Below, piece by piece: positions 1 to 5,759 of a stretch of 5,759 nt of DNA. Each line of letters opens with the position of its first letter. Position 1 is the stretch's first letter. Below the pieces are notes generated by a model. It saw only the letters and a list, made by a program, of their open reading frames with translations, was not told where the DNA came from and ran no database searches. This stretch comes from Pseudomonadota bacterium (lineage in GTDB: Bacteria; Pseudomonadota; Gammaproteobacteria; Burkholderiales; Burkholderiaceae_D). A program made the position numbers and the translations under genes. Location of the stretch: NCBI GenBank assembly GCA_023409175.1, contig JAEYIG010000012.1:1-5759 (forward strand), written 5' to 3'.

Positions 1-461
1 CTTTCCTGTCATGGAACTGGATTCCGCTGTTTCCGGTATTCGTCGTTTACATCATCTGCTCGATTGCCGAAACGGGACGCCATCCTTTCGATACGACGGA
101 AGGGGAGTCTGAAATCGTGGCCGGGCATATGGTGGAATATTCCGGGATGGCTTTCGCCATGTTTTATCTGGCTGAATATGCCAACATCATCCTCTTTTCG
201 ACACTGGCTTCGCTCATGTTCCTCGGGGGATGGCTGGCACCGGTGGACTGGCCGATCGTAGCATGGGTACCGGGCTGGATCTGGCTGGCTTCCAAGGTTT
301 TCGTGATCGTTTTCATTTTCATCTGGGTTAGGGCCACTTTTCCGCGGTACCGGTACGACCATGCCATGCGGCTTGGCTGGAAAGTGTTGATTCCGGTCAC
401 GCTGGCTTATCTGGTTTTCGTCGCCTGCTGGATGCAGACGCCTTTCAACATATGGCACTGA
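1..461 (+). CDS. nuoH: NADH-quinone oxidoreductase subunit H, 3' part (partial)
   Basis: This is the C-terminal 152 residues of NuoH (ND1 family), the membrane subunit that lines much of the quinone-access tunnel and joins the hydrophilic arm to the proton-pumping arm. The reading frame is open from base 3 and ends at TGA 459-461; the start lies upstream of the window. The visible part begins in a membrane helix ([13 protein letters not shown]). It continues with the family's acidic loop [14 protein letters not shown] and [13 protein letters not shown], which faces the quinone site between helices 5 and 6. Three further hydrophobic helices follow, with the ND1-type stretch [12 protein letters not shown], and the protein ends PFNIWH. 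About half of a typical NuoH (roughly 325-355 residues) is present. The residue after PFD is Thr, where Leu, Val or Gln is what I recall from relatives. The nuoI start follows 10 nt after the stop, as expected in a nuo operon. The family assignment is secure. Confidence 0.97.
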   Translation, partial: FLSWNWIPLFPVFVVYIICSIAETGRHPFDTTEGESEIVAGHMVEYSGMAFAMFYLAEYANIILFSTLASLMFLGGWLAPVDWPIVAWVPGWIWLASKVFVIVFIFIWVRATFPRYRYDHAMRLGWKVLIPVTLAYLVFVACWMQTPFNIWH

Positions 462-463
462 GG
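460..463 (+). promoter_or_regulatory. Ribosome binding site for nuoI
   Basis: GAGG at 460-463 overlaps the last two bases of the nuoH stop codon and lies 8 nt before the ATG at 472. Both sequence and spacing are good for a Shine-Dalgarno site. It supports the 472 start and suggests translation of nuoI is linked to that of nuoH. Confidence 0.6.
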
Positions 464-471
464 CGAAACGG

Positions 472-960
472 ATGAAAGCGATAAGACACTTTTTCAAGAC
501 ATTCGCCCTGACCGAGCTGGTTTCCGGTCTGGCGCTGACTTTCCGGGTACTGTTCCGTCGGAAAGCGACGGTGCGTTATCCTGAAGAAAAAACGCCTCTG
601 TCGCCCCGTTTCCGTGGCATGCATGCCCTGATGCGAGACGAAAATGGCGAAGAAAAGTGCATTGGCTGCAAATTGTGCGAATCGGTCTGTCCGGCCAAAG
701 CCATCCTGATTGAAACGGAAGAACGTGAAGACGGGACGAGACGGACGACGCGATACGATATCGACCAGAGCAAATGCATATTCTGCGGGTTGTGCGAGGA
801 AGCGTGTCCAGTCGATGCCATTGTCGAGATTCCGATGTTCGAATATAGTGCCGACGGGAAAAACGACTTGCTGTTTTCAAAGGAAGTATTGCTGAAGGTC
901 GGCGATACCTGGGAAAAGGAAATCAGGGAAGCGAAGGATGCTGATGAACCCTACCGTTAA
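472..960 (+). CDS. nuoI: NADH-quinone oxidoreductase subunit I, 2x[4Fe-4S] ferredoxin-like
   Basis: NuoI (TYKY/Nqo9 family), 162 residues, is the peripheral-arm subunit lying on the membrane next to NuoH. It carries clusters N6a and N6b, which relay electrons from NuoG toward N2 in NuoB. Two CxxCxxCxxxCP motifs are visible: Cys63, 66, 69, 73 and Cys102, 105, 108, 112. By analogy with Thermus Nqo9, N6a should be bound by Cys63/66/69/112 and N6b by Cys102/105/108/73. The N-terminal 30 residues form an amphipathic helix without a true membrane span, matching the membrane-surface position. The conserved YPEEKTP (36-42) and SPRFRG (44-49) stretches precede the first motif. The length equals what I recall for betaproteobacterial and alphaproteobacterial NuoI and is shorter than E. 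coli NuoI (180). All eight ligands are intact. The first motif reads CIGCKLC where many relatives have CIACKLC, a mild change. The identification is firm. Confidence 0.98.
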   Translation: MKAIRHFFKTFALTELVSGLALTFRVLFRRKATVRYPEEKTPLSPRFRGMHALMRDENGEEKCIGCKLCESVCPAKAILIETEEREDGTRRTTRYDIDQSKCIFCGLCEEACPVDAIVEIPMFEYSADGKNDLLFSKEVLLKVGDTWEKEIREAKDADEPYR

Positions 961-975
961 AGGCCGGATCGCTTT

Positions 976-1641
976 ATGAATGCCATGGAATTGACGAACG
1001 TGATTTTTTACGTCTTTGGCGCCATTATGATATTGGCGGCATTACGCGTGATTACGTCACCCAATCCCGTGCATGCGGTGCTGTATCTCGTCCTCTCGTT
1101 TTTCACGGGGGCGGCGATCTGGATACTGTTGAAAGCGGAGTTTCTTGCGCTGATCCTGCTGCTCGTTTATGTCGGAGCGGTGATGGTGCTGTTCCTTTTC
1201 GTCGTCATGATGATGGATCTTGACCTGACCGAAATGAAGGTGGCGGCAAGAAAAAATATGGTTTCCGCCACGATAGTGGGGATACTGATCGTGCTTGAGA
1301 TGTCTGCCGTGATTTTCAGGGGTTTCTGGATGATCGATAACCAGGTGCCCAAAAGGGCATCGCAAATCGGATTGACGTCTGAAATCGGGAAATCACTTTT
1401 TACCGATTATCTGTTCAATGTTGAGATCGCAGCGATTATCCTGCTGGTGGCATTGATCGCAGCGGTTACGCTCACGATCCGCAAACGCGCTGACGCCAAA
1501 TACACGTCTGCCAACAAGGCGAATCATGTACGCGCAGAAGACAGGATTCGGATTGTGGAGATGAAAGCCGAAACCTTGGAAATGCCGGACAGCCGTGAAA
1601 CGGAAGGCCGATCCGGACCGAAACGGGAGGAGTTGCCATGA
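976..1641 (+). CDS. nuoJ: NADH-quinone oxidoreductase subunit J
   Basis: NuoJ (ND6 family), 221 residues, is an integral membrane subunit between NuoH and NuoK. Its helix 3 pi-bulge is thought to couple quinone reduction to proton transfer. Five hydrophobic helices can be read at about residues 5-25, 31-52, 56-80, 95-117 and 147-168. The diagnostic motif [16 protein letters not shown] is at 64-79. Tyr65 corresponds to E. coli Tyr59, and the [11 protein letters not shown] stretch (28-38) is also typical. Residues 169-221 form a hydrophilic, highly charged cytoplasmic-type tail, so the protein is longer than E. coli NuoJ (184). I recall similar tails in betaproteobacteria. The ATG at 976 is the first in frame after the nuoI stop; ATG 985 is an alternative that removes three residues. 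The ribosome binding site is weak (AAAGG at 959-963, or CGGA at 965-968). The tail's last codons contain the strong nuoK ribosome binding site, and the stop overlaps the nuoK start. Confidence 0.96.
   Translation: MNAMELTNVIFYVFGAIMILAALRVITSPNPVHAVLYLVLSFFTGAAIWILLKAEFLALILLLVYVGAVMVLFLFVVMMMDLDLTEMKVAARKNMVSATIVGILIVLEMSAVIFRGFWMIDNQVPKRASQIGLTSEIGKSLFTDYLFNVEIAAIILLVALIAAVTLTIRKRADAKYTSANKANHVRAEDRIRIVEMKAETLEMPDSRETEGRSGPKREELP
1625..1632 (+). promoter_or_regulatory. Ribosome binding site for nuoK inside the nuoJ 3' end
   Basis: GGGAGGAG at 1625-1632 is the best Shine-Dalgarno match in the window. It lies within the last codons of nuoJ, 5 nt before ATG 1638 and 8 nt before ATG 1641. The spacing fits the second ATG slightly better, so the site does not fully settle the start. 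Its place inside nuoJ suggests that nuoJ translation and nuoK initiation are coupled. Confidence 0.65.
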
Positions 1642-1949
1642 TGACCGTTTCACTGGTGCATTACCTGATTCTGGCTGCAATCCTGTTTTCGATCGGCGTG
1701 ATGGGGATTTTCGTTAACCGGCGCAACCTGATCATGCTTTTGATGTCGATCGAGCTGATGCTTTTGGCGATCAACCTGAATTTCATCGCTTTTTCCCACT
1801 ATCTGGGGGATATCGGTGGTCAGGTTTTCGTGTTTTTCATTTTGACGGTTGCCGCTGCCGAAACGGCGATCGGGTTGGGGATTCTGGTTGTCCTCTTCAG
1901 GCGTATCAGTTCGGTCAGGACCGACGATATGGATAGCCTGAAAGGATGA
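1638..1949 (+). CDS. nuoK: NADH-quinone oxidoreductase subunit K
   Basis: NuoK (ND4L family, also related to MrpC), 103 residues from ATG 1638 or 102 from ATG 1641, is a small membrane subunit with three helices at about 6-24, 31-54 and 62-87. It carries two essential intramembrane glutamates of the proton-transfer axis: Glu39 in [13 protein letters not shown] and Glu75 in [10 protein letters not shown], matching E. coli Glu36 and Glu72. The [20 protein letters not shown] stretch is characteristic. The length is normal (E. coli 100). The start overlaps the nuoJ stop as ATGA (from 1638), or shares one base as TGATG (from 1641). Both are typical of translational coupling, and the strong site at 1625-1632 can serve either. 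nuoL follows after an unusually wide 51-nt gap for this operon. The identity is certain; only the exact start is open. Confidence 0.97.
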   Translation: MMTVSLVHYLILAAILFSIGVMGIFVNRRNLIMLLMSIELMLLAINLNFIAFSHYLGDIGGQVFVFFILTVAAAETAIGLGILVVLFRRISSVRTDDMDSLKG

Positions 1950-2000
1950 GATGATTGTATGAATAACGTAATTTACCGATAAATTGGGGAAAGAACTGGA
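1950..2000 (+). other. nuoK-nuoL intergenic gap, AT-rich
   Basis: These 51 bases are the longest untranslated stretch in the window and are visibly richer in A and T than the genes around them. I see no terminator-like hairpin followed by a T run and no convincing -35/-10 pair. Two very short frames can be read: ATG 1951 to TGA 1962 (three codons) and ATG 1959 to TAA 1982 (seven codons). A purine-rich stretch, GGGGAAAG at 1986-1993, lies 7 nt before the nuoL ATG and is the probable ribosome binding site, though not a close match to GGAGG. Confidence 0.5.
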
Positions 2001-4133
2001 ATGCCGGATCAACTGAACGTCCATTTATTGCTGGTTGCGCTTCTGGCGCCGCTTGCGGGCGCATTGATCGCCGGGCTGCTGGGGTCGATGTTCGGCGGCC
2101 ACCTTATCCGCCGCAGGACGTCGAAAGCCGTTACCGTCACGGGCGTTTTCATTTCGTTCGTCTGTTCAGTGATGATTCTGCTGGAAGTCGTTGCCGGTGC
2201 CGAATTCAACGCTGCTGTCTATACCTGGGCGACGATCGGCAGCATGAAGCTGGAAATCGGTTTTATGGTGGACAGCCTGACGGCCATGATGATGACAGTC
2301 GTCACGTTCATTTCGTTGCTGGTACACGTCTATTCGATGGGATACATGGAAAACGACGATAATGTCAGCCGATTTTTCTCGTATATATCCCTGTTCACTT
2401 TTTCGATGCTCGCGCTCGTGATGAGCAACAATTTCCTGCAGCTCTTTTTCGGCTGGGAAGCGGTGGGGCTGGTATCGTATCTGCTGATCGGCTTCTGGCT
2501 TGAAAAACCGACTGCCGTATCGGCTGGCCTGAAGGCATTCCTGGTCAACCGGGTGGGCGATTTCGGATTCATCATCGGCATCGGGCTGGTTTTCGCATTT
2601 GCCGGATCGCTGAACTATCAGGACGTTTTCGCCATTCGGGAACAACTGGCTGCCATGACATTGCCGGGAACCGGATGGCTCGTCATTACGGCGATCTGCC
2701 TTTTCCTGTTTGTCGGTGCCATGGGCAAATCGGCCCAGTTCCCTTTCCATGTCTGGCTGCCCGATTCGATGGAAGGCCCGACGCCGATTTCTGCGCTGAT
2801 CCATGCCGCGACCATGGTCACGGCCGGCATTTTCATGGTCGCCCGTTTGTCACCGTTGTACGAGTTGTCGGAAACGGCACTGACCGTCATGGTGATCGTC
2901 GGTTCGATTTCTGCCCTCTTTCTGGGACTGGTCGCGATGGTACAGACCGATATCAAGCGGATCATCGCCTATTCGACCCTGTCACAGCTGGGGTATATGG
3001 TCGTCGCGCTGGGCGTTTCAGCCTATTCGGTCGCCGTTTTCCATTTGATGACGCACGCTTTCTTCAAGGCTCTCCTCTTCCTGGCGGCCGGTTCGGTCAT
3101 TCTGGGAATGCACCACGATCAGGACATCCGAAACATGGGCGGCTTGCGCAAATATATGCCGGTGACATGGATAACGGCCCTGATCGGTTCACTCGCATTG
3201 ACGGGCGTGCCGTTCTTTTCGGGTTTCTATTCGAAAGAAACGATTATCGGAGCTGTCCGGGCTTCGTCGGTTCCCGGTTCGAGTGTCGCACTGGTTGCAG
3301 TCGTTGCAGGCCTGTTCGTCACTGGTTTCTATACCTTCAGACTGTTCTTTTACGTGTTCCACGGCAAGGAACGCTTCCAGCGGCAACAGCTCGTCAACCT
3401 GAAAACGGCAGAAAAGGAAAAAGTCCCGCAGGGTAACCTGATCGGCCTTTTGCCGGGCGAAAAACCGCACGAGTCGCCCTGGATCATCCGCTTGCCGCTG
3501 ATCCTGCTGGCGATTCCATCCGTGATTGCCGGTTACATCATGATCGAACCGATGCTTTATGGTTCATTCTTCGATGACGTCATCTTCGTCGATCACGACC
3601 GCCATCCGGTCATGCATTTGCTGGCACTTCGTTTTGACAATGCCCTGTGGATGGCGGTGCATGAAATGATGACGCCGACATTCTGGCTGGCGATAGCCGG
3701 CATTGCGATGGCCTGGTATTTCTATATGGGCAACCCGGTCGTGCCGATCCGCCTGCGCCGCCGGTTCCGTTTTTTGCATCGCCTGCTGGTCGAACAGTAT
3801 TATCTGGACAGGCTATATGAAAAGGTTTTCGTGAACAGTACGCTGTGGCTCGGCAATGTATTGTGGAAGAAGGTCGACGTCATGGTGATCGACGACTGGA
3901 TCATCAGCCGTTTCTTCGTCAAGGGGACGAAACGGCTCGGTCGCGTCATGTGGAAAGCGGTCGATGTGATCGCGGTCGACGGGGTGCTGGTGAATGGGGG
4001 ATCGAGAATGATGGGCTGGATCGCCTCGATTGTCCGGCATTTCCAGTCGGGATACCTGTACCACTATGTGTTTGCCATGATTATCGGCCTGTTGTGCCTG
4101 CTGTTCTGGTTTGTTCCCATCAGTTTGAGATAA
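2001..4133 (+). CDS. nuoL: NADH-quinone oxidoreductase subunit L
   Basis: NuoL (ND5 family), 710 residues, is the distal antiporter-like subunit and a proton channel of complex I. It is built of repeated membrane helices and a long lateral helix (HL) ending in one last helix (about 687-706). Key residues are present: Glu153 in GWEAVGLVSY (E. coli Glu144), Lys178, Lys243 in GAMGKSAQFPFH, His268, His348, His352, Lys356 and Lys412. The last is followed by Glu413 instead of the usual Asp (E. coli Lys399-Asp400). The hydrophilic loop at about 455-493 ends in the conserved PHESPW. Residues 603-660 hold an imperfect tandem repeat of 29 residues in the HL region. The protein is longer than E. coli NuoL (613) and also above the 670-690 I recall for betaproteobacteria. 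An in-frame stop at 1980 leaves ATG 2001 as the natural start. nuoM starts 17 nt downstream. Confidence 0.98.
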   Translation: MPDQLNVHLLLVALLAPLAGALIAGLLGSMFGGHLIRRRTSKAVTVTGVFISFVCSVMILLEVVAGAEFNAAVYTWATIGSMKLEIGFMVDSLTAMMMTVVTFISLLVHVYSMGYMENDDNVSRFFSYISLFTFSMLALVMSNNFLQLFFGWEAVGLVSYLLIGFWLEKPTAVSAGLKAFLVNRVGDFGFIIGIGLVFAFAGSLNYQDVFAIREQLAAMTLPGTGWLVITAICLFLFVGAMGKSAQFPFHVWLPDSMEGPTPISALIHAATMVTAGIFMVARLSPLYELSETALTVMVIVGSISALFLGLVAMVQTDIKRIIAYSTLSQLGYMVVALGVSAYSVAVFHLMTHAFFKALLFLAAGSVILGMHHDQDIRNMGGLRKYMPVTWITALIGSLALTGVPFFSGFYSKETIIGAVRASSVPGSSVALVAVVAGLFVTGFYTFRLFFYVFHGKERFQRQQLVNLKTAEKEKVPQGNLIGLLPGEKPHESPWIIRLPLILLAIPSVIAGYIMIEPMLYGSFFDDVIFVDHDRHPVMHLLALRFDNALWMAVHEMMTPTFWLAIAGIAMAWYFYMGNPVVPIRLRRRFRFLHRLLVEQYYLDRLYEKVFVNSTLWLGNVLWKKVDVMVIDDWIISRFFVKGTKRLGRVMWKAVDVIAVDGVLVNGGSRMMGWIASIVRHFQSGYLYHYVFAMIIGLLCLLFWFVPISLR
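3807..3980 (+). repeat. Diverged in-frame tandem duplication (2 x 87 bp) in nuoL
   Basis: Bases 3807-3893 (NuoL residues 603-631) and 3894-3980 (632-660) align without gaps. By hand I count 13 of 29 residues identical and about 51 of 87 bases. The second half is best conserved: LGNVLWKKVDVMVID against LGRVMWKAVDVIAVD, 31 of 45 bases. Spaced identities are F-V, T, L-G, V, W-K, V-D-V and D. The repeat lies between the predicted helix 15 (about 553-576) and the C-terminal helix, where HL runs along NuoM and NuoN. At the DNA level it is old, not a recent slippage product. The pairing is seen in the sequence; duplication as its origin is inference. Confidence 0.6.
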
Positions 4134-4150
4134 AGTTTGATCGGATAAAT

Positions 4151-5644
4151 ATGCCTAATCTGTCGTATAGCTCTTTTCCAATCCTCTCTCTGGCAATCTG
4201 GTGCCCGGTGTTTTTCGGCCTGCTGGTGCTGGTGACAGGAAAGGATGAAAGGGCCACATTCGTCCGCTGGCTGTCGCTTTTCGGTGCAGCCGCCAGTTTT
4301 GTCGTGACGCTGCCGCTGGCAATAAATTTCGACCGGAGTGCGCATGGCATGCAATTCGTCGAGCGGCATTCGTGGATCAAGCTCTTTCACGTCGAATACG
4401 CGCTCGGCGTGGATGGCATTTCGATGTGGTTCGTCCTGCTGTCCGCGCTGATTACCCTGATCGTTGTCATTGCCGGATGGCAGGTCATCCAGAAACAGGT
4501 CGCCCAATATATGGGCGCTTTCCTGATCCTATCAGGCCTGATGATCGGCGTTTTCTCGACATTCGATGGCCTCCTTTTTTACGTGTTCTTTGAAGCGACC
4601 CTGATCCCGATGTTCGTCATCATCGGCGTATGGGGCGGCGAACGTCGTGTCTATGCCGCGTTCAAGTTTTTCCTTTATACCTTCTTCGGTTCGCTACCGA
4701 TGCTGATCGGTATCCTGTACCTGTATCTGCAGACGAACAGTTTCAACATCTTCACCTGGTACAACGCACCGATTCCATTGAACGTCCAGATATGGCTGTT
4801 CGTCGCCTTCCTGACGGCATTTGCCGTCAAGGTGCCGATGTGGCCGGTACATACCTGGTTGCCGGATGCCCACGTCGAGGCACCGACCGGCGGATCTGTC
4901 ATTCTCGCTGCACTCATGCTGAAACTGGGCGCTTACGGTTTTGTCCGTTTCTCCCTGCCGGTTTTGCCGGATGCCAGCCGGTCTCTGGCATGGCTCATGA
5001 TCACTCTTTCCCTGATTGCCGTGATTTATATCGGGCTTGTCGCGCTGGTACAGAAAGACATGAAAAAGCTCATCGCCTATTCTTCCATCGCACATATGGG
5101 CTTCGTCACGCTGGGCTTCTTCCTCTTTGAAAACATTACCGTCGATGGGGCGCTGGTGCAGATGATTTCGCACGGTTTCGTTTCCGCCGCCATGTTCCTT
5201 TGCGTCGGTGTGCTGTACGACCGGATGCATACCCGCGACATTGCCGATTATGGCGGCGTCGCTTTCGTCATGCCCCGCTTTGCCGCATTTTTCGTCCTGT
5301 TCGCGCTTGCGAACTGCGGCTTGCCGGGCACGTCCGGGTTCGTCGGTGAAGTCATGGTCATTCTGGGCGCAGTCAAGGTCAATGTCTGGATCGGCGCGGC
5401 GGGTGCGATTGCCCTGATTCTGGGAGCGGCCTATACGCTCTGGATGATCAAGCGGGTCCTGTACGGCCCGGTTGAAAACGAACGGGTGGCCGCGCTGAAA
5501 GACATCAATGCACGTGAATTTTTCATACTGGCGGTACTGGGCGCTTTCGTGCTGGCGATCGGCCTGTATCCGGCATGGGTGACCGACGTCATGCAGACGT
5601 CTGTAGCCGACCTGCTCATCCATGTTTCGCAGTCCAAACTGTAA
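4151..5644 (+). CDS. nuoM: NADH-quinone oxidoreductase subunit M
   Basis: NuoM (ND4 family), 497 residues, is the middle antiporter-like subunit and a proton channel, lying between NuoL and NuoN. It is a polytopic protein of about 14 helices. Visible functional residues are Glu148 in VFFEATLIPMF (E. coli Glu144), Lys227 in FAVKVPMWPVHTWLPDAH (E. coli Lys234), His234, His241, Lys258 in LMLKLGAYGF (E. coli Lys265), His315, His341 and Glu400 in GTSGFVGE (E. coli Glu407). All charged residues of the central axis are intact, and the length is close to E. coli NuoM (509). The frame is open upstream to 3845 inside nuoL, but that extension is Arg/Gly/His-rich and unlike NuoM. ATG 4151 gives the usual short start before the first hydrophobic helix (SLAIWCPVFFGLLVLVTG). 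The only ribosome binding candidate is CGGAT at 4142-4146, which is weak. nuoN follows after 17 nt. Confidence 0.98.
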   Translation: MPNLSYSSFPILSLAIWCPVFFGLLVLVTGKDERATFVRWLSLFGAAASFVVTLPLAINFDRSAHGMQFVERHSWIKLFHVEYALGVDGISMWFVLLSALITLIVVIAGWQVIQKQVAQYMGAFLILSGLMIGVFSTFDGLLFYVFFEATLIPMFVIIGVWGGERRVYAAFKFFLYTFFGSLPMLIGILYLYLQTNSFNIFTWYNAPIPLNVQIWLFVAFLTAFAVKVPMWPVHTWLPDAHVEAPTGGSVILAALMLKLGAYGFVRFSLPVLPDASRSLAWLMITLSLIAVIYIGLVALVQKDMKKLIAYSSIAHMGFVTLGFFLFENITVDGALVQMISHGFVSAAMFLCVGVLYDRMHTRDIADYGGVAFVMPRFAAFFVLFALANCGLPGTSGFVGEVMVILGAVKVNVWIGAAGAIALILGAAYTLWMIKRVLYGPVENERVAALKDINAREFFILAVLGAFVLAIGLYPAWVTDVMQTSVADLLIHVSQSKL

Positions 5645-5650
5645 GGGCCG

Positions 5651-5665
5651 ATGAAAACGACATGA
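5651..5665 (+). other. Four-codon minicistron-like frame overlapping the nuoN start
   Basis: ATG 5651 is followed by three codons and a TGA at 5663-5665 that overlaps the nuoN ATG (5662) as ATGA. AAGGG at 5643-5647 precedes it by only 3 nt, which is short for efficient initiation. It could bring ribosomes to the otherwise poorly marked nuoN start, or it could be chance. It is recorded as a possibility, not as a gene. Confidence 0.2.
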
Positions 5666-5759
5666 ATCCGATGAACCTGCTTCCCGCCCTGCCTGAACTG
5701 ATACTGATCGCATCGGTACCGGCGATATTGCTGATCGACCTGTTTTTGCCGCAAAACAG
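5662..5759 (+). CDS. nuoN: NADH-quinone oxidoreductase subunit N, 5' end (partial)
   Basis: The first 32 residues of NuoN (ND2 family) are visible: the proximal antiporter-like membrane subunit, next to NuoK and NuoM. From ATG 5662 the protein begins MNPMNLLPALPELILI and continues into a hydrophobic helix ending LLIDLFLP. The LLPALPE-to-LLIDLF pattern is characteristic of NuoN N-termini in proteobacteria. The frame stays open to the window edge. ATG 5671 is an alternative start that removes three residues. Neither has a strong ribosome binding site; AAGGG at 5643-5647 is 14 nt from the first. Position directly after nuoM is the standard gene order. The assignment rests on a short stretch but is well supported by context; no catalytic residues are visible yet. 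Confidence 0.92.
   Translation, partial: MNPMNLLPALPELILIASVPAILLIDLFLPQN

Noticed and set aside
9..497. A 162-codon - strand frame across the nuoH end and nuoI start
   Set aside because: It lies opposite two well-supported genes and has a Pro/His/Arg/Asp-rich product, typical of a shadow frame.
1950..2000. A promoter or terminator between nuoK and nuoL
   Set aside because: The best -10-like strings match only about half of TATAAT and have no -35 partner. No hairpin with a T run is present.
2166..2804. A 212-codon - strand frame opposite the first third of nuoL
   Set aside because: It is antisense to conserved NuoL codons, with charged low-hydrophobicity composition and no ribosome site of note.
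2675..3436. A 253-codon + strand frame inside nuoL
   Set aside because: It is an out-of-frame reading of conserved nuoL sequence. The product is Arg/Gly/Phe/Asp-rich and resembles no family I know.
3845..4150. A 102-codon N-terminal extension of nuoM overlapping nuoL
   Set aside because: The extension starts at GTG and is Arg/Gly/His-rich. It is a shifted reading of the nuoL 3' end, and NuoM proteins normally begin just before the first helix, matching ATG 4151.
4694..5713. A 339-codon open frame on the - strand opposite nuoM
   Set aside because: It runs antisense to an unmistakable nuoM. Its product is rich in Gln, His, Arg and Asp, with no hydrophobic core or family pattern, as expected from the complement of membrane-protein codons.
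1..5759. Mobile elements, CRISPR arrays, tRNA or rRNA genes, or a novel defence or accessory system
   Set aside because: Almost every base belongs to a recognised nuo gene in canonical order. No direct-repeat arrays, terminal inverted repeats or RNA-gene signatures were seen.

Overview
This window is an ordinary, tightly packed piece of a bacterial respiratory operon. It holds the 3' half of the nuo cluster, all on the + strand, in the canonical order nuoH (3' part), nuoI, nuoJ, nuoK, nuoL, nuoM, nuoN (5' end). These encode the membrane arm and its peripheral-arm connector in type I NADH:quinone oxidoreductase (complex I, NDH-1). I see no mobile element, CRISPR array, tRNA, rRNA or accessory gene, and no sign of a new system.

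Organism: probably a betaproteobacterium (Burkholderiales-like) with moderate G+C. The basis is the 162-residue NuoI with its YPEEKTP and SPRFRG stretches, the Nuo[20 protein letters not shown] stretch, the NuoK core and the NuoL tail ending QSGYLYHY. All resemble betaproteobacterial and mitochondrial-type complex I more than the E. coli type. A host-associated Oxalobacteraceae or Sutterellaceae member would fit, but that genus-level idea is a guess.

Layout: nuoH 3' end 1-461; 10-nt gap; nuoI 472-960; 15-nt gap; nuoJ 976-1641; overlap; nuoK 1638-1949; 51-nt AT-rich gap, the longest non-coding stretch; nuoL 2001-4133; 17-nt gap; nuoM 4151-5644; 17-nt gap; nuoN from 5662, running off the window. 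No terminator or convincing promoter lies between the genes, so all are probably on one transcript, started upstream (presumably before nuoA).

How they work together: NuoI carries clusters N6a and N6b, which pass electrons from the hydrophilic arm toward N2 and quinone. NuoH forms much of the quinone tunnel and the start of the proton-transfer axis. NuoJ and NuoK link NuoH to the three antiporter-like subunits NuoN, NuoM and NuoL. The key glutamates and lysines of the axis are present in the complete subunits.

The feature most worth a second look is in NuoL. Residues 603-631 and 632-660 form an imperfect tandem repeat (13 of 29 identical by hand alignment) in the lateral-helix (HL) region before the last transmembrane helix. 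It seems to make that segment about one 29-residue unit longer than the relatives I can recall. Smaller observations are the SKE instead of SKD motif in NuoL, a charged NuoJ tail, and minicistron-like short frames at the nuoK-nuoL and nuoM-nuoN junctions.
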